This document shows, in pieces, positions 1 through 11,523 of a stretch of 64,000 nucleotides of DNA (positions are counted from its first letter, which is position 1; each line of letters opens with the position of its first letter). The position numbers and the translations under genes were made by a program. The notes under the pieces were generated by a model that made no database searches, had not been told where the DNA came from, and saw only the letters and a program-made list of their open reading frames with translations. Source of the DNA: Blastobasis lacticolella (Eukaryota; Arthropoda; Insecta; Lepidoptera; Blastobasidae); contig LR990059.1 of assembly GCA_905147135.1 (NCBI GenBank), forward strand, positions 14,159,001 through 14,223,000. The letters run 5' to 3'.

Positions 1-414
1 TGACCATGGTGGGTATAACCCTACCGAAACGTTGGGAAAACAAGTCGAAAAGGTGCATCACGTGTGAGTAGCGTTTAATACAGTAATATTCTATTTTGCA
101 GTACCCACTTAACGTCACCTAATTCTCCATCAAGATAATTCCATAAAAATAACAAGAGGCCAATCAAAACATTTGATATCATTATGTCTTCTTGAATTAT
201 GTCCGGTTTTCGACATAGCACTTGCCCAAGACCCTACAGGCTGAGCCACTTTGCTTGCGCAGACACGCGTAACTAACGACACTATAATCTAAGTAATATA
301 GAAGATTTACTATTTGCCGGTTAATGATAGGTAATTTTGAGTCGATTTGTTTGGAATAGCTAGCAATACTCTGTCAATATTAATTGATTACGTTACTGTG
401 TTTTGTTTACGACC
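1..414. other. No gene seen
   Basis: AT-rich unique-looking sequence. I see no coding stretch, clear repeat or splice structure that could be supported. Confidence 0.5.
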
Positions 415-664
415 TGAGTGATTCAGTTGGATAACATGCCGGTCGCCACGCAGAGGTCCCGGATTCAATTCCCGGCCGAGCAGAAATTGAAATGATGAAT
501 TTTAATTTCTGTTACGGGTCTAGGTGTACTATATATAATAAGTATGTTAATACTATACAAAAAAATATATATTTAGTTTATCAGTTATCTAACACCCATA
601 ACACAAGGTTTGCTCACTTTGGGGCTAGATGACGCTGTGTAAATTAATCCAAGCATATTTATTT
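415..664 (+). mobile_element. SINE family B, near full length
   Basis: A tRNA-like head has a B-box-like GGATTCAATTCCC at about 465-480. It is followed by the family signature CCGAGCAGAAATTGAAATGA and a LINE-like tail (ACACCCATAACACAAGG, then TTTGGGGCTAGATGACG). The same head and signature recur at 16848, and the tail recurs inverted at 14889. A tRNA-derived SINE is the simplest reading; the family name is unknown to me. Confidence 0.6.
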
Positions 665-689
665 TTATTTAATATGATCCAGGATAATA

Positions 690-1067
690 AGTGGTGACTG
701 AAAATGCTGCGGTGGATATGTGGCGTTACGCGACTTGATCCAGTACGTAACGAGTACATATGTGGCAGCCTTGGCCTAAGAGATATCGCGGATAAAATCG
801 AAGCAGCACAGCTGCGCTGGTTTGATCACGTATTGCGGAAGCCCAACGGATACGTGGGAAATAGGTGGCTAAAACTGTCTGTATCAGGAAAGAGGCCCCG
901 CGGGAGACCCAAGAAGCGATGGATTGACATCGCTGAGTTGGTCGCGAGAGTCAACGGCTTGCGATGTAAGGATGCCGAAGTTCGGGCAAAGTGGAGGAGA
1001 TAAAGTAGGAAAGCGGATGCTGGCAGAAGCCGGGATTGACCGCTCGGATGAATATGTTTAAAAAGCG
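690..1067 (+). mobile_element. RTE-type LINE 3' fragment
   Basis: An open frame at 704-1003 encodes 99 residues resembling the extreme C-terminus of lepidopteran RTE-like reverse transcriptases: MLRWICGVTRLD, then RLRW-like QLRWFDHVLRKP, then GKRPRGRPKKRW. The frame stops at the element's 3' UTR, which shares AGTAGGAAAGCGGA with the copies at 3640 and 8639. The polymerase palm and endonuclease are absent, so this is a 5'-truncated dead copy. Confidence 0.75.
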
Positions 1068-1561
1068 GTGAAGTGACCGTCACATGACTTCAAATAAAAG
1101 CATGATTAGAAATGCAGTCACGAGGCTCTCAACTTAGGAATTAACCTATTACAACAAGATAATGCTATCATGATACATGCTTTTAACTATTTACATATTG
1201 CGTTAGTTTTAAGCAAATACTAACACCGAGGTAAAGCACAAATATTATAATCTAATATACTTAATTTGGAAACGGCAATAATTTAATTTGTAGGTAATTA
1301 TTTCCTGCCATTTAGTTACCTATATTCATATTAACAATTATTTAATCACATCACTATTAATTACACACAACGAGTTTAATTTAATCTAGGATGTAATTGA
1401 GTTACAAAACTAACCCCAAATTGTTATTAAGTAAATTGTGAGTAAACAACATTGGGGGAGGAAAGGGGAGATGAGGGTGGCTTATGTCATCCAATAAAGT
1501 TAGTTTGAACTTTGAGTACGTGATTATTTTAATATTAATATGCTTGTTTTAATAAAAATAT
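1068..1561. other. No gene seen
   Basis: AT-rich spacer between two retroelement fragments. No coding signal or recognisable repeat. Confidence 0.5.
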
Positions 1562-1920
1562 GAGTGGTTGAGTATCCGACTCGTAAGCGAGAGGTACCGG
1601 GTTCAATTTCCGCTGCGGCCATGTACCAATGACTCTTTTTTGAGTTATGTACATTACTTGAATTCTAACCGATGCTCTTACGGTGAGGGAAAACATCGTG
1701 ATAAAACCTGCAAATTCAGGCAACTGAATTGTAACCATGATCTAATATGGTCAGGTTCCTCTGGTAACAGGGTCACGGAGGTCAGATGGTAGTCGCTCTA
1801 CTGTAATTACAGGTAATTACAGTAGAGCGACTAGGAGCGATCAGGTCGCCAAATCCTGGATCTTGGTCAAAGCGGACTCCGGGCCCTCATGCTCGAAAGC
1901 ACAGCCGGGACATTAACGCT
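1562..1920 (+). mobile_element. SINE family A with internal inverted duplication
   Basis: Head (GTATCCGACTCGTAAGCGAG, B-box-like GGGTTCAATTTC), body (AACCGATGCTCTTACGGTGA) and tail (GGGACATTAACGC) match the other family A copies. The body is interrupted at 1791-1832 by a perfect 20-bp inverted repeat with a 2-nt loop, so a segment of the SINE is present in both orientations. The A-box region is weak. See findings. Confidence 0.75.
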
Positions 1921-2163
1921 AACGCTTAACGTTAACAAATAACAGAACAAAAATTATGTAAAAAGATTAGGAACCTTGATATAATACCATGTCTTTTTTC
2001 TCTCTCAAAAAGATACATTTTGTGACCTTTTAATTTCAGCTAAACCAATATTGCACAGACAGATGTTTGGAATGGTGTTATAAATAATTTATGCTAGTTA
2101 ATTATGAACGGCTCCGCACTGACAAAAGAGATTTGAGTCTGGATCAGATTTTATATAAAAATT

Positions 2164-2297
2164 ACAATTTTAAGTGTTTCTACGGGGTCGGCAACGCGTG
2201 GGTGATGCCCCTGGTATTGCAAACGTCCATAGGCTGCGGTGACTTTACCATCAGGCGGACCGTAAGCTTGTTTACCACCTTAGTGGTATAAAAAAAA
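2164..2297 (+). repeat. Short LINE/SINE tail, family C
   Basis: Contains GGGTCGGCAACGCGTGGGTG, then ACTTTACCATCAGGCGGACC and CCACCTTAGTGG, and ends in an A-run. Related copies are at 12680 (+), 6838 (-) and 20914 (-). It is non-coding 3'-end sequence of a retroelement. Confidence 0.6.
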
Positions 2298-2908
2298 TGT
2301 ATCCGGGTTTCCTACCGCGTACCTTTGTAGACGAGTAGCCCGATATTTCGACGCAGTTGCATGCATAATGGTGACGAGACAACTGGACTGAGGTACGCGG
2401 TAGAAAATCCGGAACATACCCTTAAAATATGTGATTATTACCGCGATAGTGTAAAACATTATGTTAAAATGATGCTTTAGAAATCTAATCGACTTTAACG
2501 TAGCAATCTAGCCTTAGTTTACATCAGCAACTTTCAAACAAAAAAAGATACAGATACAAAGTAAATATGAATACTTGTCGCATTGCGATTTTCAAGTGCT
2601 TTTAAGATATTTATTTTGAAATAATGTAGATTTGAAGAGGGGAGCGTTGGCTGATGTTGTCTCGAGGCTACAAAGTACCGATCGGCAGATTGCTGTTTTA
2701 AGATCTTATGCAAATACCTCCCGACACCGGTTTGTCGCTACCGCCTTTGGAATTTACATGGATGATGTAGATTTTGTCGCTAAGTAGGTATGTCGAGTGT
2801 GGGATGGGGTTGTGGTAACGTCAATGTTATCTTAGGCTTTCTTTCCTCTCAAAAATTTCCATTAAAAAGATAGCTATATAGATTATGTCGATAATTTTAG
2901 ACCACTCG
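2298..2908. other. No gene seen
   Basis: AT-rich spacer with a slightly GC-richer block at about 2635-2790. No homology recognised. Confidence 0.45.
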
Positions 2909-3266
2909 GGAGCGTCGGTGGCCGAGCGGTTAGAGTATCCGACTCGTAAGCCAGAGGTCCCGGATTCAAATCCCGCTCCAGCCATGTACCAATGACTGTT
3001 TTCTGAGTTATGTACATTAGTTGAATATTAACCGATGCACTTACGGTGAGGGAAAACATCGTGATGAAACCAGCACATCCAGGCGACTGGATGTCTAACC
3101 AAGATCCAATCTGGTCAGGTTCTCTTGGTAGCAGGGTCATGAAGGTCAGATGGCAGTCGCTCCACTGTAATTACCTGACCTGCCAAATCCTGGATCATGG
3201 TCACGGCGCACCCCGGGCCCTCGTGCGCGAGAGCACAAACGGGTCATTAACGCCAAGATGATTATA
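2909..3266 (+). mobile_element. SINE family A, full length
   Basis: One of the best-preserved copies. It has A-box-like GGTGGCCGAGCGGTTAGAG, B-box-like GGATTCAAATCCC, the body with CCGATGCACTTACGGTGAGG, and the tail ending CATTAACGCCAAGATGATTA. ATTTTAG occurs on both flanks (2894-2900 and 3275-3281) and may be a target-site duplication. The head resembles a long-variable-arm tRNA, but the body has no tRNA fold, so this is a SINE and not a tRNA gene. Confidence 0.8.
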
Positions 3267-3639
3267 TTTTTTTTATTTTAGAGCACCCGACAAATGGAAT
3301 GGGCTATTTTATCATGAGCGGATGAAGAATTGATTTAGGAAAACCAAGGTTGATCAAGGTCCTCCGTGGGGACTCTGAGACTGGTTATATGGGTGGGATG
3401 GCACCCCGTGATAAGATTTATTGAAAAGGGTCCATAATTTTAAAGGCGAAGTCCAGGCCGATATAGAGACTTCATCTGCCCCCCGTTGGCTTTTGGCGTT
3501 GCCCGTTGGGCTTGCATCTCCAATTCAGCTCACCTAGGAGGAAGTACAAGATCTGTTCTGTGGGCGACTTATGGTCAAAAACCGCCGTATGTTTACTTGC
3601 AATTTGTCCCATTCATCTTTACTCAATATCGAGTATTCT

Positions 3640-3843
3640 ACTATAGGGAGACGTGGGAAATAGGTATCTAAACTTGACGGTTTAGTAATGAGTTTTCGAG
3701 GGTGGCCTAACAAGCGATTCGCTGAGTCGGACGCGAGAGCCAACGGCTTACGACGCGAGGATACCGAAGACCGCGCTAAGTGGAGAAGAATGAGTAGGAA
3801 AGCGGACATGAAAGCACCCCGGATATATACTAAGATGGTGATA
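3640..3843 (+). mobile_element. RTE-type LINE 3' fragment
   Basis: Degenerate relative of the 690-1067 and 8639-8884 copies. It shares GGGAAATAGGTATC, CGAGAGCCAACGGCTTACGA and the terminal AGTAGGAAAGCGGA. The frame is broken. Confidence 0.65.
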
Positions 3844-4309
3844 ATGAACAAATTAAACTGAGTTTATACTGAGTTTTACTAAATAAAGGAACGCAAGACC
3901 TTAATTTAAGTACCTACCAGACTTCACTACATATTATAAAACAAAGACCGACGCCGCATCTATCTGTCTGATCGCGATAAACACAAATACTACTAAACGG
4001 ATTTCCATGTGGTTTTCACCAATAGACAGAATGATTCATGACGAAGGTTTAGGTGTATAATTAATTAGTTAATGAAAATATAACTATTGATGGAGACGAA
4101 CATAATGTCTTCTAAGATATCTAAGTCTCTAGCCTTTTCCAACTATTCTTATGTATACCTACTACGAAATAGGTATATACTTGTAAAAATCTAACAGAAA
4201 CTTGCATACAGATAGACGTGTATTATTTCTATAATAATTGGCTACAGAATTTTCCGAACTAGGCCAAGAACTTTCCTAAAAGCACGAAATTAACATCCTT
4301 CATAAGTTG
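3844..4309. other. No gene seen
   Basis: AT-rich sequence without recognisable coding or repeat content. Confidence 0.45.
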
Positions 4310-4614
4310 TGTAGTGGCATAATGGTTAGTGAGTCCGACTCGAAAAGCGAGAGGTGCCGCATTCGGTCCTCAGTGTCGCCATGTAATGACTTTTTCTGAG
4401 TTATTGAATACTAACCGATTCTCTTACTGTGAGGGAAAACATCATGAGGAAACTTGCACAATTAGGAGATAATCATGATCGAATCTGGCCAGTTTCCCCT
4501 GTTGAGAGGATCACGGAGTTCAAATGGGTCGCTCTACTGTTACCTACCGGATCTGCCAAATCCTGGATCATTGTCAAGGCCGACCCCGGACCCACGTGCG
4601 CGAGAGCACAGCTA
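4310..4614 (+). mobile_element. SINE family A, diverged
   Basis: A diverged head (GGCATAATGGTTAGTGAGTC) is followed by the family body and tail to GCGCGAGAGCACAG. It abuts a family D tail in the opposite orientation. Confidence 0.65.
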
Positions 4615-4625
4615 AGATTTTTTTA

Positions 4626-4748
4626 TGTAGTACGGCAGACAAACAGGCATGCGGGCCACCTGATGGAAAGTGGTCACCGCCCCCTATGGACGTCATCAAG
4701 ATCAGGGGCGCTACCAATGCTTTGCCCGCCACTAAGGAGACCTCTGAA
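4626..4748 (-). repeat. Family D retroelement tail
   Basis: The reverse complement gives the tail seen at 17598-17930 and 45826-46155: GGTGACCACTTTCCATCAGG, then GCATGCCTGTTTGTCTGCCG-like sequence and a poly(A)-like end. Non-coding. Confidence 0.55.
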
Positions 4749-5448
4749 ATATATCTTTAACCAATCCAAAAACCAAACCAAAGTCATAGTCCAAAGGAAA
4801 CACTGTGGGAGTGCTTTGCATCCTCTTGGCAGTTTAGCTATTCAGCCAAATTAAAGTCACCGAAAAGAAAAGCGACCTAAACCTACAAACTATTACCCTC
4901 ATAGACTATTACCATAGCAGACCAGAACCCAGTATTTTCTATTGAGTAAACACTGTGATCTCCAACCCACCTGATAAGCGAGGAGATTTAGGTAATATCA
5001 AGTCAAGTCCAGCAGTGAACTGTTGATGTGTGACACTCCTTAAAGCTCAAAGTTAACATTATCGTCACCTCCACTTTCTATCTTTGTATATTTACCGTGT
5101 GATTTTAGCTTGTATATTGCTTACTCATTCAGTCGTATAGATAAGTGGCGACTGAGATGTCGCCAGTGTTATGGCTCCAGTCTAGTTTTAACTAGATAGG
5201 ACTGGTTCGAATATGGCAATGTTGTGTCTATTGGCCACCCTAGTTGGAATTTGCATGAGTGCTTGGTAAGGAGCTGAATTTTACTTTTATATACTTTATG
5301 ATTATTTGAGTGCCTTCGCAAGTATAAAATACTGCAGGTATAGCCGCACACGCAGCAATATTAAAGATTGATCAAAATCTATTATCGAAGCACGGCGTAA
5401 GTTATCTTTCTAGCGTTAAATATTAGACAACAATAAAGGCTAATCACC
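4749..5448. other. No gene seen
   Basis: AT-rich spacer. Short open frames here have no recognisable protein similarity. Confidence 0.45.
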
Positions 5449-5712
5449 ATATTGTACATTTGTTGAATGCTAACCGATGCCCTTACGTTGAAGGAAAACA
5501 TCGTGATGAAACCTGCACACTCAGGTGACTGAAGGTGTAACCGTGATCCAATCTGGTCATGTTCCCCTGATGGCAGGGTCACGGATGTCTAATAGCATTC
5601 GTTCCACTGTAATTATCTGATCTGCCAAATCCTGGATAATGGTAAAGGCGGACATCGGGCCCTTGTGCACGAGAGCACAACCGGGACATTAACGTCAAGA
5701 TGATCAGATGAT
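5449..5712 (+). mobile_element. SINE family A, head missing
   Basis: Begins in the body (TTGAATGCTAACCGATGCCC) and runs to GGGACATTAACGTCAAGATG. The tRNA-like head is absent. Confidence 0.7.
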
Positions 5713-5916
5713 TTTTATCATATTGTTGGCTTGTTGGCTCTGGCTTCCGACTGAGCAATGTCAAATCTTTTGCGAGCTTTAGATATTATTTCCCACGTAT
5801 CCCTGTAATCCCTGTATCCCACGTAACCAACGAGCGCAGTACAGTAGAAAATATCCTAATCGAATGAATAAACCTTAAATAAAAATTTAAATATTCTAAT
5901 TGTAATTATAATAACA

Positions 5917-5992
5917 ATTAGAGCATAAGCTCTGCTTGGTTTGGGGCTGATGAATGTAGCTGTGTGTATTGGTTCAACAATATTTATTTGAA
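5917..5992 (+). repeat. SINE family B tail fragment
   Basis: GTTTGGGGCTGATGAATGTA followed by GTGTGTATTGGTTCAACAAT matches the tail of the 415-664 element. Only the 3' part is present. Confidence 0.4.
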
Positions 5993-6419
5993 ATGAATGG
6001 TAATGAAAGTGAAACGAACTAATATGCATGTAGGAAGTGGTTTTAACTTATTGTAGGTACCAAGGTAAAAGCATTTTCACTGAATCCAATTGGAATAGCT
6101 TGAATAGCTTGAATAAACTAAACAATAAATGTTAGCGTTGACGGGATCTCGCTTATCCGACTTTACCTGTAGGTAAGTAGTTCAGTCTAGTTCATTTCTT
6201 GTTTTCAACGCTATTTAGATTACGCTTTACCATTTTCGAGTACAGGTATGATGTTTATTGACCACTTCGTTCTACTAGTCAGAGTAGTTAGTGACCATCT
6301 AGTCAGTAGAGGTACCTAGTACAATATTGCACCAATCCTCCCACAGACGGTCGAACCGTCCAGATGAGGATACACATTGGACAGACGAACGTATTCCATT
6401 CCTTAGCCGTACTCATTAT

Positions 6420-6545
6420 AATGGCCGTATATATGAATAGGCCTCCCACAAGGTGGACCGACGACCTGGTAAAGATCACAGGTACAGGACCGGACTTTGG
6501 CCGGACAGTGGGCGTCTTTCGGCTGATATGATGATGATGATTCAT
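6420..6545 (+). mobile_element. LINE 3' fragment, second RTE-like family
   Basis: Encodes a short stretch resembling RPPTRWTDDLVKI just before a GATATGATGATGATGA end. Longer relatives are at 37487-37750 and 56735-57007. 5'-truncated copy. Confidence 0.55.
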
Positions 6546-6837
6546 TAGAAAGGTTGAACCAAAGCGGCTCCAGTCTAGATTCAGTATATACGCCTCGGAT
6601 GCGTAGGTAACCATCTGGATTCTATTATTCGGGAACACAATTGCAGGCAACGCAAGGCCCCATCTCGTGCATATGGAACAACTGGATTTGTAGATGTCAA
6701 GAAGTGCCCACTCAAGAGCCACCGGCAAGTAAGCGTGCGCAACACCCGTGATTAGGTCTGATGCGGTCCGTATGACCGAGAAGTCGATAGTATCCTGGGT
6801 GGAGGTGGAAAGGCCCCATCTTTTTTTTTCTTTTTTA

Positions 6838-6985
6838 TATCACTAAGTTGGAAAACAAGCTTACGGCTCGCCTGATGGTAAGCAGTCACCACAGCCTATT
6901 ATAGATGTTTGCAATAGCATGGGCATCACCCACGCGTTGACGAACCCGTAAAAACCTTTTCACCCCTTTCTTGAAGAATTCCAGG
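6838..6985 (-). repeat. Family C tail
   Basis: Reverse complement of the 2164 and 12680 copies (CACCCACGCGTTGACGAACC and GCTTACGGCTCGCCTGATGG on the plus strand). It starts with a T-run that is its A-tail. Confidence 0.6.
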
Positions 6986-7378
6986 TAAAACCTCTCCAGG
7001 TAGTTCATTTCACAACCTTAGTGAGCGTGGGGTAGGCCCCATCCAGTTTTAAACCAAACGTACCATTGGCTCACTCAGCGCTACACCACACAATCGCACG
7101 GCAGATATTGCTTCATTTACATATAATTACTTTGGACATTTATTTACTCCAGTCCTTACTCAAGTTTTATTCAGTTAACTCCTCGTCTCGAGTAGTAATG
7201 GCGGGAGATTATCTCTCGACATCGTGGAATCTGAACTCGTATTTCTTGCTTAATTACGGAATATTGGTTGTTTCTAGAGCCTTTGTGGGCTTAGCGATGG
7301 AGATCTTCACTCATTTCAAATTAGTTTAACTTGTGCGCTTGTTACGTTTGACTAAATTCAGTCTACTAAATTTAGAAG

Positions 7379-7545
7379 AGGAAACCGTGAGAGCAGATCA
7401 AAGTGGTAAGTATCTAATCGCGTCCGGATCCATTGGTAATAGGATCACGGTGGTCAAACGGTAGTCGCCCTTCTGTAATTACCTGATCTGCCCAGGGTCA
7501 AATCTTCATCATAGTCAAGGAGAACTTTGGGCGCTCATGTAAGAT
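7379..7545 (+). mobile_element. SINE family A, eroded body
   Basis: Contains GGATCACGGTGGTCAAACGG and TGTAATTACCTGATCTGCCC. Head and tail are missing. Confidence 0.5.
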
Positions 7546-7742
7546 AAGTATGAAAGGTTTGTTTTATGAATAATTAAATGTAGGACTAACTAGTTCACGC
7601 ATAATGTATCTACGAAGTGCCATAAAAGCAATAGATTGGGATCCAAAAAATTTAGTACAGGCAGTACTAAATTTTTGGTTAGTTAGTTTTTAGTCAGCTA
7701 GTTTATGATCCAATCATACGATTCGTACGCAATACTGAATTT

Positions 7743-7882
7743 ATTTATTATTTATTTATTTCACTCTTTGTTGTACATGAATAGTATAATTATTACAGAT
7801 TATGTAAGATTGTAACCAGTACAAGGGCAGTCTTATCGCTAATAGCGATCTTTTCCAGACAACCATTTACATGGATATGGCG
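7743..7882 (-). repeat. LINE 3' end
   Basis: TTTATT repeats on the plus strand (the tail) precede CAGTCTTATCGCTAATAGCG, the inverse of the motif at 29283-29345. It fits the 3' UTR of a non-LTR element in reverse orientation. Confidence 0.4.
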
Positions 7883-8350
7883 TAAGTCGGAAAGCGGAAA
7901 ACAAATAGGCAATGTACATTTGAGAATAGATACAGTATTGTAACAATATTATTTATTTGGAAACTCAAAAATGTTGTCAAACCTGATCGCAATACTAGTA
8001 CATATTACGCAATACTTAATAACAACATATCCCTAAACATATGTCAAAAACTTTTTATTTATTTATTATCAATAGGTTTGCCTCATTTGACCTCAACTCA
8101 CCTTTCATCTAAAATAATGCAAACACTAAATAACTGTTTAACTTATTTAAACAGAAGTGTTCAGAACCCAGGAATAGTTTGTAGTTTGTAACAAATATGC
8201 TATAATTGCAGGAACTAAACTCACAACACAAACTGGAGAGCTTCCGAGAGAAAATAACACGGCTAGCGAGATAGTTTCGCTAAATATCCCAATCATTCGT
8301 TATTGCGGACCGATAAGCGAAACTACCTATCTTTCAATCAGATATACATT
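7883..8350. other. No gene seen
   Basis: AT-rich spacer with no supportable coding content. Confidence 0.45.
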
Positions 8351-8625
8351 TCTACGTACGTAGAACTCGTCTAGTCTAAAATGACGCGCCCCACTACTTA
8401 GTTAGTTGATTTCGATGTGTGAGTGCAAATATTGATAACGACACTTCATCTGTGTGGGAGCCAATGAACGACGCGTGCTCCTACGTTTGATTTTCACCGG
8501 CAACTGAATGACCAATTACAACGGCATTTGTATATGTATTGCGTCCATATTTTAAACTTGCTTGTGTGCGTTAATGCGATAGTGGGGCGTATCATTTTAG
8601 ATTAGACGAGCTCTACGTACGTACG
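8351..8625. mobile_element. MITE-like element with 46-bp inverted termini
   Basis: Positions 8351-8396 and 8580-8625 are imperfect reverse complements over 46 bp. Both carry the TACGTACGT palindrome at the outer edge and GGGGCG at the inner edge. The 183-bp centre has no open frame. Size, terminal inverted repeats and lack of coding fit a non-autonomous DNA transposon, though the superfamily is not evident. An RTE fragment begins immediately to the right. Confidence 0.6.
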
Positions 8626-8638
8626 TTCTTTCGAAGAC

Positions 8639-8884
8639 GCCTGCGCTGGTTTGGTCACGTGTAACGTAAGCCACAGGGATACGTAAAAATTTGGTGCCTG
8701 AATCTGCGGATATCAGGAAAAAGGCCCCGTGGGAGACCCAAGAAGCGATGGATTGACATCGCTGAGTCGAATGCGAAGCCAACGGCTTACGACAAGAAGA
8801 TGCCGAAGACCGGGCGAAGTGGAGAAGATTGAGTAGGAAAGCGGACCCTGGTAGAGGCCGGGATAAGCGCTAGGACGATGATGA
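8639..8884 (+). mobile_element. RTE-type LINE 3' fragment
   Basis: Nucleotide relative of 690-1067: CTGCGCTGGTTTGGTCACGT, GGCCCCGTGGGAGACCCAAG (encoding RPRGRPKKRW), and an end at GATGATGATACA. Only the C-terminal RT region and 3' UTR are present, and the frame is broken. Confidence 0.7.
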
Positions 8885-9302
8885 TACATTTCTACGTATT
8901 GCCGTAGTTAATATTTAATGTAGTTAAGTAAAATCAGTTAAAAGGGGCAGAAATTGTTATAATTAATAACAAATTCGTGAGAGAGTCGTTTCTTTACCTT
9001 TACTTTTTGAAAGATGGTTTACAGTAATTGACTAGCAGCAATCGCAATTTAGATACGTATTCTAAATAACATAATTCGTATGTTTATGTACCTACTTAAG
9101 TAAATTTGTACTTTTCTACAACTAGTTCCAACATAAGGTGAATCGATAGCGATTGTAGGTACGTGTTCGTACGGACGAAATAAGTACAATCAGCTGCAGA
9201 ACCCTCTTCCTTCAACATACATTTAACAGCTGTCTCTACTAACATATCCAAAGTGCGACCAGTCTAAGGGAAAATATTAATAACTAGTGGATTCTTTCGC
9301 GT
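8885..9302. other. No gene seen
   Basis: AT-rich spacer, no coding or repeat signal recognised. Confidence 0.45.
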
Positions 9303-9400
9303 GGCGTCCTACCTCTACCCTACACCTACCCTACCCCACACCTACCCTATACCTACCCTACACCTACCCTACATCTACTCTACACCCACGCTATACGTAG
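9303..9400. repeat. Degenerate (CCTACCCTACA)n tandem repeat
   Basis: About 100 bp of irregular CCTAC/CCCTAC units such as ACACCTACCCTAC. A longer array of similar units is at 31874-32099. It is not the insect telomere unit TTAGG. Confidence 0.7.
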
Positions 9401-10671
9401 TGTACCCATACCTACTCATTTTTTCTTGGCTTGTAACCTTCATCTTGACCTATTGTTGAAATCATTAAAATCCGTTGCGTAGTTTAAAAGATCTAACCGT
9501 ACATAGATACATAGGGATATACGGCTAGAAGCGACTTTTATTACTATGTATATAGATAGTCACTGTGTCTTTTACCTTAGTAGTCTGTGCCCTACAAGAG
9601 TTCATCTCAGCTTCTTGAATAACACTGAAAGTGCAATACTAGACTAGTTCACGCAATACCTGTTTCAGGTTTTCTGTCTCGATCTATTTCTTGACGTCTT
9701 CCTCTTTGCTTAGGATCCTCACCACCTTTATAATTTACATTTATCTTCGACTCCTTATTGATGACGTGTTTCTTCTCAGAATTGAACAGTGAGGTTTTAT
9801 ATGCTTCATTCATTCTCATGGAATACTACCATTAACACTGAAATGTTTTATTATTGTCAACCTGCATCGTCTGCATTCGGGGCGGCTACACTTACTACTA
9901 GACTACTCGACTCGACTGAAAGCTCTAAATCGTGAAAGATTTCTGATGTAACTACACACAAATACTGTTTTAAGCTTATAAATATAGACGTAAGAATACC
10001 ATGTATAAGTATTTACACAAATAAATATTATTATTTTTATTATTTAGGATTCTTCTTCTCAAAGTGAAATTAATAATAAAATTAATCTCTTTTTTTAACT
10101 TTAGTTTTGAGTAACCAAGCAAATGATGAGTGACACGATGACAGAGTAATCATTTTCTATTTTTCTTTGTGCCAGATGAATATTTATAGGTAAAATGTAT
10201 GTGATGGTGATAAATGTACGTAACAATTCGGCTGAAGCTACTCATGTCCTCCTGCTGACAGACGGACGAGGCTCTGGCAAGTCATCTTTACTCTTCCCTA
10301 AAGATGTTTACTTGTAGAATGAAAATATCCAGTGGGACAGTGGGAATACCCGCAGAGATAATTATTGTAGTATTTATTCTTCCTTAACGTGGGTAGCGAC
10401 CCACTGTTTGACATTCAACTTTCACACTTATGTTATCAACATCATCTTCTTCATCTTCGTCATCATCTTAGCAGTCAGTTCAAGCTTCTGCTATCGTCCG
10501 CTTGCCTAGTAATCCTCCTTTACTTCGTTCTTTAACATCCAAAGAAACAAAGGACTCAAGGTGTTTTATGATTTCGATCTTATGTTTCATTTAGAGACAC
10601 TCTATTACACAAAGTATTTCACAAACATCAACAAAAACATAGTTTTCCAGAACCTTTAAATAATTTATTTA
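9401..10671. other. No gene seen
   Basis: About 1.3 kb of AT-rich, apparently unique sequence. A few CAT/TCATC-rich microsatellite-like stretches occur near 10440-10470. No exon-like frame was recognised. Confidence 0.4.
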
Positions 10672-10785
10672 TTTAAACACTTTATTGCACTAAAAATTGA
10701 ACAATTGGCGGACTTAAAGCCATCAAGGCTTTATCTACCAGTCAACTAATAGGCCCCACGTAAAGCGTGCCAAAAGCAGAACAGA
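10672..10785 (-). repeat. LINE 3' end
   Basis: CACTTTATTGCACTAAAAA (plus strand) precedes GGCGGACTTAAAGCCATCAA. This arrangement is like the 32363-32535 copy and typical of 3' UTRs of insect non-LTR elements, inserted in reverse. Confidence 0.45.
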
Positions 10786-11267
10786 GAGCAAGTATACTTA
10801 ATTAATTAAATAGCAAATACTAATAAAACAAGATGTGGTAATAAATAAAATATTATATACCATAACCCTACAATAAGTACAATACGATTTAAATAATATA
10901 CCTATCATAAATACTACAGATACATAAACAATATCAACACATATACTATTTATTGTTAGGCCTTAATTTTATTTGCCTTTCATAAAAGCAATGCAACACA
11001 ACATTTTCATTTGCATGTTCCCGTACAATACGGCTACGTGTGTGAAACAGTGAAGCTGTGCACTTGTTCTCTTTGTGCGACGAAATGGATGATTGTGGTT
11101 GAAAGCGCAGTTTTGAATGCTCGCACGATTAATTATTAACACTACGGTAAATAGGAATCGAACCGATGCTATTATTTTGCAATGTGGGTTGAAGGTGTTT
11201 CTTTTTGTACGGTGTGTTTTCGTTGTTATATGAGGTACCTGCCAGCTCGAACTAAGTTTGTGTAGCA

Positions 11268-11523
11268 CATACTTAGGCTCGATCGGGGCGCTGAGGAAAC
11301 TTGTTCGGATTTGTGAAAATTATGCTAGGATCCATGGTCTCAGGTATAACACTGATAAGTGCGGCCTTCTAGTTTTTAGGGCGGGTAACAAAAAGCCTGA
11401 GAGGGTGCCGCCGGTCAAGCTGGGGGAAAGCAACCGAATCTTGATTCGCTGTTTAAGTACCTGGGTCACTGAAGATATGTCGGTCGAGGCAGACATGGAG
11501 AGGGAGCGTAGAGCTTTCTTTTA
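11268..11523 (+). mobile_element. Reverse transcriptase fragment (LINE)
   Basis: An 85-residue stretch contains ALRKLVRICENYARIHGLRY followed by KCGLLVFRAG and an MERERRA end. It matches the region just after the catalytic YADD box in lepidopteran non-LTR reverse transcriptases, where a VPPV(R/K)L segment and an EADMERERRA-like segment are usual. Catalytic and endonuclease parts are missing on the left, and the frame ends abruptly at 11523. Dead fragment. Confidence 0.65.

Noticed and set aside
6303..6728. 141-codon frame on the minus strand.
   Set aside because: It runs antisense across a LINE 3' fragment and matches nothing recognisable.
9303..9400. Telomere-like repeat.
   Set aside because: Insect telomeres are TTAGG/CCTAA; the units here are CCTACCC-like and irregular.
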